The notes beneath the pieces are model-generated. The model did not search any database and had not been told where the DNA came from. It saw only the letters and a program-made list of their open reading frames with translations. A program made the translations under genes and the position numbers. From the NCBI RefSeq assembly GCF_030345075.1, contig NZ_CP128361.1:4340001-4404000 (forward strand): a DNA stretch of 64,000 nt, in the 5' to 3' direction. Source of the DNA: Solwaraspora sp. WMMA2065 (GTDB lineage: Bacteria; Actinomycetota; Actinomycetes; Mycobacteriales; Micromonosporaceae). Of this stretch, positions 16,936-25,010 are shown in pieces (positions within the stretch are counted from its first letter, which is position 1; each line of letters begins with the position of its first letter).

Positions 16936-17843
16936 AGTTCGGCGACGACGACCCGCGCGGCCTGTGCGATCAGCGCGTTGTCGTACCCGGCATCCGGGCC
17001 TTCCCGGTCGGAAAGCACCGCCAGCACGATCGGTTGGCCGGCCGGCGGCCAGATCACGGCGATGTCGTTGCGCGTGCCGTATCCGGCGGCACCGGTCTTG
17101 TCTCCGACGCGCCAGCCATCCGGCACGCCGGCCCGGATCAGCTCGTCACCGGTTGTGTTCGCCACCAACAGGTCGACCAGCAGGTCCCGGTCGTCCGTGG
17201 CGAGCGCGTCGCCGACGGCGTACGCCCGCAGGCTTCCGGCCAGCGCCCGCGGGGTGCTGGTGTCCCGGGGGTCGCCCGGGGTGTAGTCGTTCAGCTCGGT
17301 CTCCCAGCGGTCCGGATCGGTCACGTCGTCGCCGATCTCCCGCAGCCGCTTCTCGAAGCCGTCTGGGCCACCGAGCTGCTCCAGCAACAGATTGCCGGCG
17401 GTGTTGTCGCTGTACCGGATCGCCGCGTCGGCGATGTCGCGCAGCGGCATGCCGGTGTCGACGTGCTGTTCCGTGATCGGTGAATAGGTGACCAGGTCGT
17501 CGGCGGTGTAACGGATCACCTGATCGAGCTCGGCGCCGGTGGTCTGGTCGAACACTGCGGCTGCGGCGAGTGGCTTGAAGGTCGAGGCGTACGCGAACCG
17601 CTCGTCTGCCCGGTGTTCGACAGTCTGGCCCGTGCCGGTGTCGACGGCGTAGACGCCGAGCCGGGCGTCGAAGCTTTCCTCCAGGCGTCGGAGCTCGACC
17701 AGGTGTGCGCCGGTGGTCGCCGTCGTGGTCGGCTGCCCGACAGCGCTCGGGGCGGCGTCGGGCGACCCCGAGGTCGCACAGCCCGCCAGCGGTACGAGCG
17801 CCACCACCGCGACGGCGATACGGACACAGGTACGCAAGGTCAT
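16926..17843 (-). CDS. Class A beta-lactamase, lipoprotein type
   Basis: The 305-residue enzyme carries all class A landmarks: the active-site serine and lysine in ASTFK (Ser87, Lys90 from this start), the SDN loop in YSDNTA, the omega-loop glutamate in WETELN and the KTG motif in GDKTGAAG. It should hydrolyse beta-lactams outside the membrane. The signal peptide ends in a lipobox, LAGC (Cys22), predicting a lipid anchor. ATG at 17843 was chosen because GGAAAGG lies nine bases before it; two upstream ATG codons give a longer N-terminus. A LysR-type gene is divergent, so AmpR-like regulation is likely. The spectrum cannot be told from sequence. Confidence 0.93.
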   Translation of the reverse strand: MTLRTCVRIAVAVVALVPLAGCATSGSPDAAPSAVGQPTTTATTGAHLVELRRLEESFDARLGVYAVDTGTGQTVEHRADERFAYASTFKPLAAAAVFDQTTGAELDQVIRYTADDLVTYSPITEQHVDTGMPLRDIADAAIRYSDNTAGNLLLEQLGGPDGFEKRLREIGDDVTDPDRWETELNDYTPGDPRDTSTPRALAGSLRAYAVGDALATDDRDLLVDLLVANTTGDELIRAGVPDGWRVGDKTGAAGYGTRNDIAVIWPPAGQPIVLAVLSDREGPDAGYDNALIAQAARVVVAELRP

Positions 17844-17932
17844 GCGAAGCATCCTTTCCAGGTGCACTTGGGATGTCAGTCAGCCTGGCAGAGGAGTCGG
17901 ATGCGGTAAAAGACGACGGTGCGCGTTCTGAT

Positions 17933-17966
17933 GCTGATTCGGCATAGAACCGGGCATAGAATCAGC
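17933..17966. promoter_or_regulatory. LysR-type operator between bla and its regulator
   Basis: GCTGATTC (17933-17940) and GAATCAGC (17959-17966) form a perfect inverted repeat, enclosing two direct copies of GGCATAGAA (17941 and 17953, 12 bases apart). It lies directly upstream of the regulator start and about 90 bases from the beta-lactamase start, the position expected for the binding site of an AmpR-like LysR protein. The TAGAAT at 17957-17962 could be the -10 of a leaderless regulator transcript. Confidence 0.6.
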
Positions 17967-17970
17967 TGCC

Positions 17971-18876
17971 GTGGACGTGGTGGCCGCCTGCCGGGCTTTC
18001 GTTGCGGTCAGCGCCCACGGCAGCTTCACCATCGGCGCTGCGGCGGCCCGCATCCCGCAGTCCGTGGCCAGCCGGCGGATCGCCACCCTCGAACAGCACC
18101 TCGGTGCCCGGCTGTTCGACCGCTCGTCACGCGCCGTCACCCTGACCGCCTTCGGGCGGGACGTGCTGCCCTCGGCCCGGCGCTTGGTCGACTTCGCGGA
18201 CACCCTGGAACACAACGCCGAGCAGGCCCGACTGCGCCCGCTCCGGCTGGCCGTTCCGGCGATCTGCCCGCCCCGGCGGCTGGCCCGGTTGGTCACCGAA
18301 GCCCGGACCGACGGCCTGCAACTGGATCTGGTCCCCGCCGATCCGGCGGAGCGCGCCGACCTGGTCCACGGCTTGGAGGTACGCGCGGCGCTGCTCGCCG
18401 TGGCACCCGACGGCAGCCGGTGGCAGGTACCGCTGGGGCTTGCCGGCTCGTCCGACGGCTCCACCGGCGACGCCGCCGACCCGATCTTCCTCGCCGCGCT
18501 GCGCCCTGGTCGGTTTCGGCGTGACCGGGCCGGCAACCGGATCTGGATTCAGCCTGAAGACGACGTCCCGCATGTACGGGATCGGATGGTCCGCCTCGCC
18601 CAGTCCGTTGGTCTGGCACCCGCGCAGGTCAGGATCGCCACCGGACTCGTCGCCGCGCTCGCCGACGTGTACGGCGGCGACAGCGGCGACTTGTTGCTCT
18701 GCTCGGCCAGTCAGGCCCGGGATCTCGGGCTGCGCTGGCACCCGATCGGCGAGCAGGTGTTCGCCCGAGGCTACGACATCGCGGCCGGGTTGGCCGAGGA
18801 CGCCCGGCGGTTGCACGACCTACCGGACGCCGTAGTGCGGACCTGCCTCGGTGCCCCGCCCGACGAGCAACGGTGA
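17971..18876 (+). CDS. LysR-family transcriptional regulator
   Basis: The 301-residue protein has an N-terminal winged helix-turn-helix (about residues 1-60: VDVVAACRAFVAVSAHGSFT followed by IPQSVASRRIATLEQHLGARLFDR) and a C-terminal effector-binding region typical of LysR regulators. Divergence from a class A beta-lactamase gene with a dyad between them fits the AmpR/BlaA-type arrangement, where the regulator senses cell-wall fragments. That function is inferred from position. GTG start with no obvious Shine-Dalgarno; it may be leaderless. The next gene, a serine hydrolase, follows after seven bases and is probably co-transcribed. Confidence 0.88.
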   Translation: MDVVAACRAFVAVSAHGSFTIGAAAARIPQSVASRRIATLEQHLGARLFDRSSRAVTLTAFGRDVLPSARRLVDFADTLEHNAEQARLRPLRLAVPAICPPRRLARLVTEARTDGLQLDLVPADPAERADLVHGLEVRAALLAVAPDGSRWQVPLGLAGSSDGSTGDAADPIFLAALRPGRFRRDRAGNRIWIQPEDDVPHVRDRMVRLAQSVGLAPAQVRIATGLVAALADVYGGDSGDLLLCSASQARDLGLRWHPIGEQVFARGYDIAAGLAEDARRLHDLPDAVVRTCLGAPPDEQR

Positions 18877-18883
18877 GGAAGGT

Positions 18884-19792
18884 ATGGGCGTCGCCAAGGT
18901 GCTGCGGCTGGCACGAGCCACCCTCGACGAGGCGGGACTCCGTGGCTCCGTCCTGGTCCGAGATCTGCGTACCGGCGACGAACTTGGCATCGACCCCGAC
19001 CTGGAGTTCCCGGCGGCATCGCTGGTCAAGGTCCCACTGGCGGTAGTCACGTTGGACCGGATCCACCGGGGGGAACTCGATCCGGCGGCGCCGACCCTGG
19101 TGCGCCCGAACCGGGTCGCTGTGCCCGGCCCGACCGGGTTGAGCAAGTTCCGCCACCCGGCCACGGTGGCCCTCGAGGACCTGCTCTATCTCAGTACGGC
19201 GATCAGCGACGGTGCCGCCGCCGACGCGTTGTTCGACCTCACGCCGCCAGCGGAGGTCACCATCGGGCTGCGCCGGCTCGGGTTGTCCGGAATTATCGTC
19301 CGGCACCCGATCAGTGACCTGACCGACACCCCTGCCGAACGGTTCGCCCCGCAGGAGAGTCACCTGGCGCAGTCGTTGGCCATCGGCGCGGCAACCGCCG
19401 GTCACGGCCACCCGGTCGCCCAACTCGACGTCAGCCGGGCCAGTACCGGATCGGCCCGCGCCTTCGTCGACCTCCTGCACGAACTCTGGCTGCCGGCCAC
19501 GATGAACCAACAGGTTGCCGGCCGGGTCCGCGAACTGATGGGTGACAACGTGCTGCGACAGCGACTCGCGCCCGACTTCAGCTCCGATGCTGCCCGCTGG
19601 TCGTCGAAGACCGGCACCCTGCTCAACCTGCGGCACGAGATCGGCGTCGTGGAACACGCCAACGGCCAGATCTACGCGGTCGCCGCGCTGACCGAATCCC
19701 GGGTGCCGGCGATGGTGCAGCCGGCGGCCGAGGCCTCGATGGCGTACGTCGCCCGCAGTCTGCACGACGAGCTTCGGCTGGTGGGCGGCTGA
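18884..19792 (+). CDS. Class A beta-lactamase-related serine hydrolase
   Basis: The 302-residue protein belongs to the beta-lactamase/penicillin-binding fold. Ser46 and Lys49 form the SxxK motif in AASLVK, SDG in STAISDGAAAD takes the place of SDN, and SKTGTL provides the KTG motif. There is no signal peptide, so unlike the neighbouring enzyme it seems to be cytoplasmic, and the omega-loop glutamate is not evident. It may be a hydrolase or sensor rather than a resistance enzyme. ATG with GAGGAAGG just upstream. It lies seven bases after the LysR gene and is followed by a long bidirectional terminator. Confidence 0.82.
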   Translation: MGVAKVLRLARATLDEAGLRGSVLVRDLRTGDELGIDPDLEFPAASLVKVPLAVVTLDRIHRGELDPAAPTLVRPNRVAVPGPTGLSKFRHPATVALEDLLYLSTAISDGAAADALFDLTPPAEVTIGLRRLGLSGIIVRHPISDLTDTPAERFAPQESHLAQSLAIGAATAGHGHPVAQLDVSRASTGSARAFVDLLHELWLPATMNQQVAGRVRELMGDNVLRQRLAPDFSSDAARWSSKTGTLLNLRHEIGVVEHANGQIYAVAALTESRVPAMVQPAAEASMAYVARSLHDELRLVGG

Positions 19793-19806
19793 CCCGACCG
19801 ACATCC

Positions 19807-19873
19807 CAAGATCAGGTGAGCGCTATGGACCTCTCAACAGCGGGGTGAGGTCCATAGCGCTCACCTGATCTTG
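19807..19873. terminator. Perfect 27-bp stem, bidirectional terminator
   Basis: Arms 19807-19833 and 19847-19873 are perfectly complementary over 27 bases around a 13-base loop. The hairpin fills the gap between the convergent serine hydrolase and DUF397 genes. Such a long perfect stem is more than a terminator needs and could also be a mobile or processed element. Confidence 0.8.
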
Positions 19874-19879
19874 ATACGG

Positions 19880-20083
19880 TCAGCTTGCGGAGCCGGCCCG
19901 CTTGGCCAGGTCGACGAACCCACGCCAGGCCGCCGGCACGAAGGCCAGCGTTCCGCCGTCGCGGTCCTTCGTGTCCCGGACGTACACCCGACCCGGCTGG
20001 TTATCGGCCACCTCCACGCAGGACCCGCCGTTAGTGCCGCTCCGGGTGCTCTTTCGCCAGTTCAATTCGGTGCTCATGGTCAT
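19880..20083 (-). CDS. DUF397 protein
   Basis: The 67-residue protein has the whole DUF397 pattern: LNWRKSTRSGTNGGSCVEVA followed by VYVRDTKDRDGGTLAFVPAAWRGFV. DUF397 proteins are encoded in large numbers in actinomycetes next to XRE regulators with a DUF5753 domain, and in Streptomyces some act as toxin-like or anti-regulator partners in development (bldB-whiJ-type systems). Here the gene overlaps the end of such a regulator by 53 bases, so the pair is translationally coupled. ATG at 20083 has GAGGG upstream; ATG at 20077 is an alternative. Confidence 0.9.
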   Translation of the reverse strand: MTMSTELNWRKSTRSGTNGGSCVEVADNQPGRVYVRDTKDRDGGTLAFVPAAWRGFVDLAKRAGSAS

Positions 20084-20855
20084 CGACCACCCTCATCATC
20101 AGGTCACGGGACAGGTCACACGGTAGCGCCCGTGCGGACACCAACTCCCATGCTCGCTGCACGTTGCGTACGGTCGCAAGCCCGGTGACCACCTCTCCCT
20201 CGTCGACGCTGTCCCGGTAGACGACGGTTGCTCCCTCGATCAGGGTGGCGATCTCGAACGCGCCGGTCAGCGCGGGATGCGGCCCTGCCGAGAACGGCAC
20301 CACCCGCACCACGACGTTGGGGAGGAATCCCACCCCGACCAGGTGATCCAGCTGCTCTTTCATGATCACCGAGTCACCGATCCGCAGCGCCGCCTCGCCG
20401 ATGATCGCGTGCAACAGCAACGGATCCTCGCGACCCAGGGTCGCCGCCTGCCGCGCCATCCGTTCCCGGGTAATCTCCTCGACCTGGACCTCGGTGTGCG
20501 GCCCGGCCGCGATCACCGACCGGGCGTACGCCTCGGTCTGCAGCAGCCCGGGGACGAGATTGGCATGGCAGGTACGCATGATGGCCGCTCGGCGCTCGTT
20601 CTCCACCCAGGACCGTAGCCAGGGCGCGACCGCCTCACCGCGTGCCCGCTCGGCAAGCTCCTGCAGCTCGGGCCCCGCCTTGAGCACAGCGACCAGGCCA
20701 GCCAGCACGTCGTCGGGTGGGATCGGCCGCCCTGACTCGTAGTTCCCGATCTGGGAACCACTGATGTGCACCTCCGCACCGAGCGCATCCTGAGACATCC
20801 CGAGCTGCATTCGCATTTGCTTCAGCACTTGTCGAAATTCATTCGGATCGCTCAA
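20031..20855 (-). CDS. XRE regulator with DUF5753 domain (WhiJ/Scr1-like)
   Basis: The 274-residue protein has a helix-turn-helix of the XRE type (about residues 7-62, MRMQLGMSQDALGAEVHISG then IGNYESGRPIPP) and a DUF5753 effector domain (about 85-265, RTCHANLVPGLLQTEAYARSV and GPHPALTGAFEIATL). Together with the downstream DUF397 gene it forms a developmental-type regulator pair found in many copies in Actinobacteria. The start is TTG with GAGG eight bases upstream; no ATG or GTG fits the family N-terminus better. Target genes are unknown. Confidence 0.9.
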   Translation of the reverse strand: MSDPNEFRQVLKQMRMQLGMSQDALGAEVHISGSQIGNYESGRPIPPDDVLAGLVAVLKAGPELQELAERARGEAVAPWLRSWVENERRAAIMRTCHANLVPGLLQTEAYARSVIAAGPHTEVQVEEITRERMARQAATLGREDPLLLHAIIGEAALRIGDSVIMKEQLDHLVGVGFLPNVVVRVVPFSAGPHPALTGAFEIATLIEGATVVYRDSVDEGEVVTGLATVRNVQRAWELVSARALPCDLSRDLMMRVVDDHEHRIELAKEHPERH

Positions 20856-21059
20856 CGTGTCACCTCACAGATTCAAGAAGCGAAACTCACGCCCCCGATC
20901 CTCCGGCATCGGCGCGTCACAGTCCAGGGTGGAAGTCGACAACTCGACAGCACCCGCCCGACCACTTCTCAATTGATCATGACCAGTGTCATGAAACGGC
21001 GGAATCGGCGGAGAATCGCGCTCGACCGCAAGCAGATTCGGCCAGGTGGACCTGGCTCG

Positions 21060-21791
21060 CTATCGATCTTTCCGTGCGATGCCCGAAGGCCTGCTCCGCG
21101 CGCCGCTCCTGGCCCTGCCGCCCTGTATCGGCACCTGCTGGGTGCCGGTTGCTGCCTGCTCGGGCCCCGCCGGTCCCGGCTGCCGGCCGGCTGACGCGCG
21201 TTGTCGGCCGGCCGGGCGCCAGGTCCGGCCGTTGGCGTAGACGATCCGGAAGCCCAGGTACGCCGCCAGTGGCGCCCAGTGCGACGAGCCCATCCGCAGC
21301 TCGGCGGCGTTGTTGTAGACCCCGTTGGCGAGCACGTCGAGCAGCACCGTCTCGAACGCCGCCGACTCCACCCAGTCGACCTCCCGGGTGTAGCCGCAGA
21401 TCAGCGAGGCCCCGGTGGTGGCGAGGAACTCGCGCATCCGGGCGTCGGAGGCGCGCAGCACCGAACAGCTGCCGAAGTACAGCCGCTTGCCGGCGCACCG
21501 GCCGGCCATCTGCTCGGCCACGTCGTCCAGGTCGACGTGGTGCCGTTCGGTCAGGCACAGTTTGGTCGGCTCGCCGTGCATGGCGAAGAAGCCGACCCGG
21601 TAGTCGGCGTACTGGCGCAGCAGCCAGCGGTCCAGGAAGTAGGCGAGTTCGTCGGGGGTGGCGGCGTCGCGGTGGATGAACCGGATCCGGCTGAGCCGTT
21701 CCAGCAGCTCCAGGGTCGGCAGCACCGAGCCGCGCTCGTTCAGGTCGCGATGCCACTGCCCCTCGATGCAGAAGACACCACCGCGCGCCAC
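21060..21791 (-). CDS. Caspase-like (DUF6642-type) protein
   Basis: The 243-residue protein resembles the actinobacterial family annotated DUF6642. It starts GGVFCIEGQWH and contains FFAMHGEP and LYFGSCSVL, which match the His and Cys positions of a clan CD caspase/CHAT-like fold. The core ends near residue 185; the last 55 residues are a Gln/Ala/Gly/Arg-rich low-complexity tail. The GTG at 21791 was chosen because GGGAGG stands four bases before it. It may be a cysteine protease or an inactive relative; no partner gene with a protease substrate or effector domain is adjacent. Confidence 0.6.
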   Translation of the reverse strand: MARGGVFCIEGQWHRDLNERGSVLPTLELLERLSRIRFIHRDAATPDELAYFLDRWLLRQYADYRVGFFAMHGEPTKLCLTERHHVDLDDVAEQMAGRCAGKRLYFGSCSVLRASDARMREFLATTGASLICGYTREVDWVESAAFETVLLDVLANGVYNNAAELRMGSSHWAPLAAYLGFRIVYANGRTWRPAGRQRASAGRQPGPAGPEQAATGTQQVPIQGGRARSGARSRPSGIARKDR

Positions 21792-21867
21792 GTCGCCTCC
21801 CACCGTCGCGGACCACCCGCCGGACCCGCCACCCACCTGTCGGTCCGGTCAGTGACCATACCGCCGG

Positions 21868-22242
21868 TCAGGCCGGTGGTGTCACCTCGGACCGGGGCAC
21901 CGCTAGACGGACCACCCCGGCGTCGACCGCCGCCAACTGTTCGACGCTGGCGTAGCCGACACCGCCCGGCAGCGCCGCCGGCTCCGTCGTGCTGATCTTG
22001 ATGAAGCCGGTACGTAGCAGCCGGGCCGCCACGTCGGGCGCGGTGGCTGGCTCGTCGCCCACCTCCGGGTGGGGCACCTCGTCACCGATCGCGTCCTGCG
22101 GATCGACGGCGCCTTCGACCGTCACCGCGTTCGGATCCGCCGGACGGACCAGGGCGACCGTGCCGATCTTCTCGCCCCGTGCGTCGACCACCGGCATGCC
22201 GGTGGTGATCCGGTCTGTCACAGATGCGTCAGCCGCGTTCAT
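21868..22242 (-). CDS. Small acidic hypothetical protein (PRC-barrel/DUF2171-like)
   Basis: The 124-residue protein begins MNAADASVTDRITTGMPVVDARGEKIGTVALV, a pattern like DUF2171 and PRC-barrel proteins in which a short beta-barrel binds other macromolecules or membranes. The rest is acidic with KISTTEPAAL and ASVEQLAAVDAGVVRLAV. It overlaps the end of the upstream hypothetical gene by 14 bases, so the two form an operon. Start at ATG 22242; a GTG-starting extension of 11 codons is possible. Function unknown. Confidence 0.7.
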   Translation of the reverse strand: MNAADASVTDRITTGMPVVDARGEKIGTVALVRPADPNAVTVEGAVDPQDAIGDEVPHPEVGDEPATAPDVAARLLRTGFIKISTTEPAALPGGVGYASVEQLAAVDAGVVRLAVPRSEVTPPA

Positions 22243-22519
22243 GGACGTCCGGTTCCCCGTGTCGGCGTGCGACAAACCGTCCGTCGGAGACCTCGCGCCA
22301 GGCGCCGGGGCCGTCGATCAGGCGACGGACCGCGTCGTACGCGGACTCCTCGGTGTCGTACTCGGTGAACCGGGACCTGCCCTCGGCGCCGCCGACCCGG
22401 GCCTCGACGAACCACCTGTCGGCGTCGGCGCGGAGGAACACGTCCCGCCGGGCCAGCCGTCCCCAACTGCCGTTCCACCAGTGTTTACGCTGCTCCACCC
22501 GACGGACCCTATCGAACAT
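22229..22519 (-). CDS. Small hypothetical protein, 96 aa
   Basis: The protein reads MFDRVRRVEQRKHWWNGSWGRLARRDVFL at the start and then has FVEARVGGAEGRSRF and EESAYDAVRRLIDGPGAW. It looks like the small actinobacterial proteins of unknown role that carry a short antiparallel sheet (a DRBM-like or AP2-like size), but I cannot place it in a named family. The ATG at 22519 has only a weak ribosome binding site. The next gene on the same strand overlaps its end. The longer open frame upstream overlaps another likely small gene and is not used. Confidence 0.55.
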   Translation of the reverse strand: MFDRVRRVEQRKHWWNGSWGRLARRDVFLRADADRWFVEARVGGAEGRSRFTEYDTEESAYDAVRRLIDGPGAWREVSDGRFVARRHGEPDVHERG

Positions 22520-22584
22520 CTGTTCGAGAGGATACGGCAGTGGCGGGTGGCCACCGGATCGGGCGACCGACCCGGGCACGGCGG

Positions 22585-22761
22585 TCAGTCCGTCTCCGGC
22601 CGCTGGTAGCAGGTACCGCAGGTGGGGTCGTCGCAGCGGGGTCGGACAAGGGTGGCTACCGCCCGCCCACCAGCGGGCTGGGCGGTCGGTCGGCCAAGGT
22701 CGGCGACAGGTCGGGTAGGGGTTGCGCAGTCCTGGGACGTGATCCCGGCTAGCTGCTCCAT
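22585..22761 (-). CDS. Small cysteine-rich protein, 58 aa
   Basis: This short frame has an ATG start with an in-frame TGA two codons upstream, so its extent is fixed. The C-terminus is RCDDPTCGTCYQRPETD, with three cysteines in a CxxxxCxxC arrangement; one more cysteine lies near residue 12. The cysteine cluster resembles a small zinc-ribbon. The middle is Pro/Ala/Gly-rich. It lies in an otherwise empty 328-base gap between a hypothetical gene and mscL. I recall similar short C-terminal sequences in other Micromonosporaceae, but cannot check it here. Confidence 0.5.
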   Translation of the reverse strand: MEQLAGITSQDCATPTRPVADLGRPTAQPAGGRAVATLVRPRCDDPTCGTCYQRPETD

Positions 22762-22847
22762 GCGTCAAGTGTCACGCAGATCACGTCCCGTCGCCGCCAC
22801 TTTTCAAGTGCTGGGAGTAACAAGGCAACCACGGATAGCTCTTTGAA

Positions 22848-23252
22848 TCACCGGTCGGTGCGGCGGGTCACCAGGGCGTCCCGGATCTCGGTCAGCAACT
22901 TGATTTCCTCGCTCGGCGCGGCCGGCGGCGGCTCCTCGCCCCGACGCCGACGCTCCGCGAGCCGGTTCATCGGCATGACGACCAGGAAGTACAGCGCGGC
23001 GGCGGTGAGCACGAAGGTGATCACCGCGTTGACGAAGGCCGGCCAGTCGAAGACGACGCCACGGACCGTGAACCCAGCACCGCCGATGCCCTCCTCGCCG
23101 GTCAGCAGTACGGCCAGCAGCCTGATGAACGGCTCCAGGAACGACTTGGTCAACTGGGTCACCACGGCGGTGAACGCCGCACCGATGACGATGCCGACCG
23201 CCAGGTCGACAACGTTCCCGCGCAGGATGAAATTCTTGAAGCCGTTGATCAT
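22848..23252 (-). CDS. mscL: Large-conductance mechanosensitive channel MscL
   Basis: The 134-residue protein shows the family start MINGFKNFILRGNVVDLAVG, which forms the first membrane helix with pore glycines, and a second helix at FVNAVITFVLTAAALYFLVV. The channel is a pentamer that opens under membrane tension to release solutes on hypo-osmotic shock. The C-terminal cytoplasmic helix (EEIKLLTEIRDALVTRRT) is typical. ATG at 23252 has GGGAG eight bases upstream; a GTG three codons earlier is less likely. Length is normal. Confidence 0.95.
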   Translation of the reverse strand: MINGFKNFILRGNVVDLAVGIVIGAAFTAVVTQLTKSFLEPFIRLLAVLLTGEEGIGGAGFTVRGVVFDWPAFVNAVITFVLTAAALYFLVVMPMNRLAERRRRGEEPPPAAPSEEIKLLTEIRDALVTRRTDR

Positions 23253-23447
23253 GAGGGGCACTCCCGGCAGCTGAGCGGAATATCGGTCGACAACCTACCG
23301 CGACGAGCTGCCCGCCCCGCCGGCGCACGCCCCGCTGCCCGACCCCGGCCACGGGGTGGAATGCCTGGTGACCGGCTGTCGTTGTGCATGGTCCGCCCCC
23401 GCACCACCTGGAACGGCGATCCCCCGGCACGGAGAGGTGGACCCCCC

Positions 23448-24101
23448 ATGAACACGATCATCACCGGTACCCTCCGCGACAAGCTGCGGAACACCGCCCT
23501 CGGCATCGCCGGGCTGGCCATGGCCGGCGGCGCGATCGCCGCCCCCGCTCTGGCCGCCCAGCACACCCCCGGCGTCCGGGCTGCCACCACGGACACCGCC
23601 GTCACCACGAGTGACACCGGCGCCACCAGCGACCGCGTCGACACCGGCGACCGCGTCGACACCGGCAAGTTGACCCCGCACGGCGTGCAGGGCGAACAGT
23701 CCCGCATCACCCTGTCCGGCGAGCAGACCGACAACGTCAAGGGCATCATCGCCGCCACGAAGAAGGCCGGCATGCACGAGCGGGCCGCCGTGGTCGCCAT
23801 CGCCACCGCCCTGCAGGAGTCCAAGCTGGAGAACCTCGGCCACCTCGGTGACCGCAACGACCACGACTCGCAGGGCCTGTTCCAGCAGCGCCCGTCGTCG
23901 GGTTGGGGCACCGTCGAGCAGATCACCGACGTCGAGTACTCCACCACCGCGTTCCTGAACGGGCTCAGGGCCGTCGACGGCTGGCAGGACATGCCGCTGA
24001 CCGAGGCCGCCCAGACCGTCCAGGTGTCGGCGTTCCCGTTCCACTACGCGCAGTGGGAGACCCAGGCCGCCGAGCTGGTCGCCCAGCACTGGAACAGCTG
24101 A
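23448..24101 (+). CDS. Secreted lysozyme/transglycosylase-like protein
   Basis: The 217-residue protein has a signal peptide (about residues 1-36, with hydrophobic LGIAGLAMAGGAIAAPALA and a cleavage site near AAQ). The mature part begins with a Thr/Asp-rich linker containing a DRVDTG tandem repeat, then a globular domain with ALQESKLENLGHLGDRNDHDS and GLFQQRPSSGWGT, the pattern of a lysozyme-like fold often found at the end of actinobacterial peptidases and Rpf-like proteins. The Glu in QESKLEN would be the catalytic acid. It probably acts on peptidoglycan. ATG at 23448; GGAGAGG ten bases upstream. Confidence 0.75.
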   Translation: MNTIITGTLRDKLRNTALGIAGLAMAGGAIAAPALAAQHTPGVRAATTDTAVTTSDTGATSDRVDTGDRVDTGKLTPHGVQGEQSRITLSGEQTDNVKGIIAATKKAGMHERAAVVAIATALQESKLENLGHLGDRNDHDSQGLFQQRPSSGWGTVEQITDVEYSTTAFLNGLRAVDGWQDMPLTEAAQTVQVSAFPFHYAQWETQAAELVAQHWNS

Positions 24102-24179
24102 CCCACCGCACCGATCCGCAGCAGCACCGAAGCAGCGCGCCGCAGCGCGGCACTACCGCGCAACGCCGCTGGTCAGCAC

Positions 24180-24214
24180 GAGGGCCGGGCCCCGCCCCCC
24201 GGGGTCCGGCCCTC
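24180..24214. terminator. GC-rich terminator hairpin
   Basis: Arms 24180-24193 and 24201-24214 (14 bases, one mismatch) enclose a seven-base loop, 79 bases past the stop of the secreted protein gene and 45 bases from the end of the convergent FadR-type gene. It is well placed to end both transcripts. Confidence 0.7.
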
Positions 24215-24258
24215 GGGGCGTGAGGGTCGCGGGGTCAGTCTTGCGTGAGCGTCGCGAG

Positions 24259-24960
24259 TCAGTCGGTGCCGAGGTAGGCGGCCGCCTCGCTGGCCGCCCG
24301 CTCCGGGTCACCGTCGCGGATCGCCGCAACCAGCCGGGCGTGGTCGACGTGCCGGTCCGGGTGCAGGTCCGGGCCGACCGCCTCGGCGACGGTGGCCCGC
24401 ATCGCAGCGCCGATCGAGTCGTACAGCTCGGACAGCATCACGTTGTGTGCGGCGGCCATGATCGCCCGGTGCAGCGTCAGGTCCGCGTCGACGAACCGGG
24501 CCAGGTCGCCCCCGCGCCAGGCCGCCTCGCGGTCGGCCAGCGCTGCGTCCAGCGACGCCACGTCCGACGGGGTACGCCGCTGCGCCGCCAGCCGGGCCGC
24601 CTCGACCTCGAACGCCCGGCGGACCTCCACGGTCTCCCGCCACTCGGCGGAGGCACAGCGGCGGGCCACCGCACCGGCCAACTCGTCGGTGGAGATCACA
24701 TAGGTGCCGGAGCCTTGTCGGCACTCCAGCACGCCGGCGTGCACCAACGCGCGTACCGCCTCCCGGACCGTGTTGCGCCCGACGCCGAGCGCCTCGGCCA
24801 GCCGTGGTTCGGTCGGGATCCGGGTGCCGAGCGGCCAGTCGCCGGCGGCGATCTGCTCGCGCAACGAGTCGATCGCCTGGCGGACCAGAGTCTGCCGGGA
24901 CCTGCGGGAAGTGCCGGACCGGCCGGCAGGTGCCGACGGGGAAGCTGCCGAGGGTGTCAT
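24259..24960 (-). CDS. FadR-subfamily GntR transcriptional regulator
   Basis: The 233-residue protein has an N-terminal winged helix (about residues 25-85: LREQIAAGDWPLGTRIPTEP then LGVGRNTVREAVRALVHAGV) and a C-terminal FCD-type all-helical effector domain (about 100-225) with metal-binding-type residues in DLTLHRAIMAAAHN and HARLVAAIRDGD. Such regulators repress transporter or catabolic genes until a small carboxylate or amino-acid-like ligand binds. The divergent gene is an MFS transporter and a clean palindrome lies between them, so it almost certainly controls that transporter and itself. Confidence 0.9.
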   Translation of the reverse strand: MTPSAASPSAPAGRSGTSRRSRQTLVRQAIDSLREQIAAGDWPLGTRIPTEPRLAEALGVGRNTVREAVRALVHAGVLECRQGSGTYVISTDELAGAVARRCASAEWRETVEVRRAFEVEAARLAAQRRTPSDVASLDAALADREAAWRGGDLARFVDADLTLHRAIMAAAHNVMLSELYDSIGAAMRATVAEAVGPDLHPDRHVDHARLVAAIRDGDPERAASEAAAYLGTD

Positions 24961-24980
24961 CCGCTACATCACCCGACCAT

Positions 24981-24997
24981 AAATCATCCCATGATTT
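24981..24997. promoter_or_regulatory. Palindromic operator of the FadR-type regulator
   Basis: AAATCAT-CCC-ATGATTT is a perfect inverted repeat with seven-base arms, centred 14-29 bases from the two divergent start codons. It is the only AT-rich patch in the gap. The position would allow it to block both promoters. Confidence 0.75.
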
Positions 24998-25010
24998 TAG
25001 GATGGTCGAC

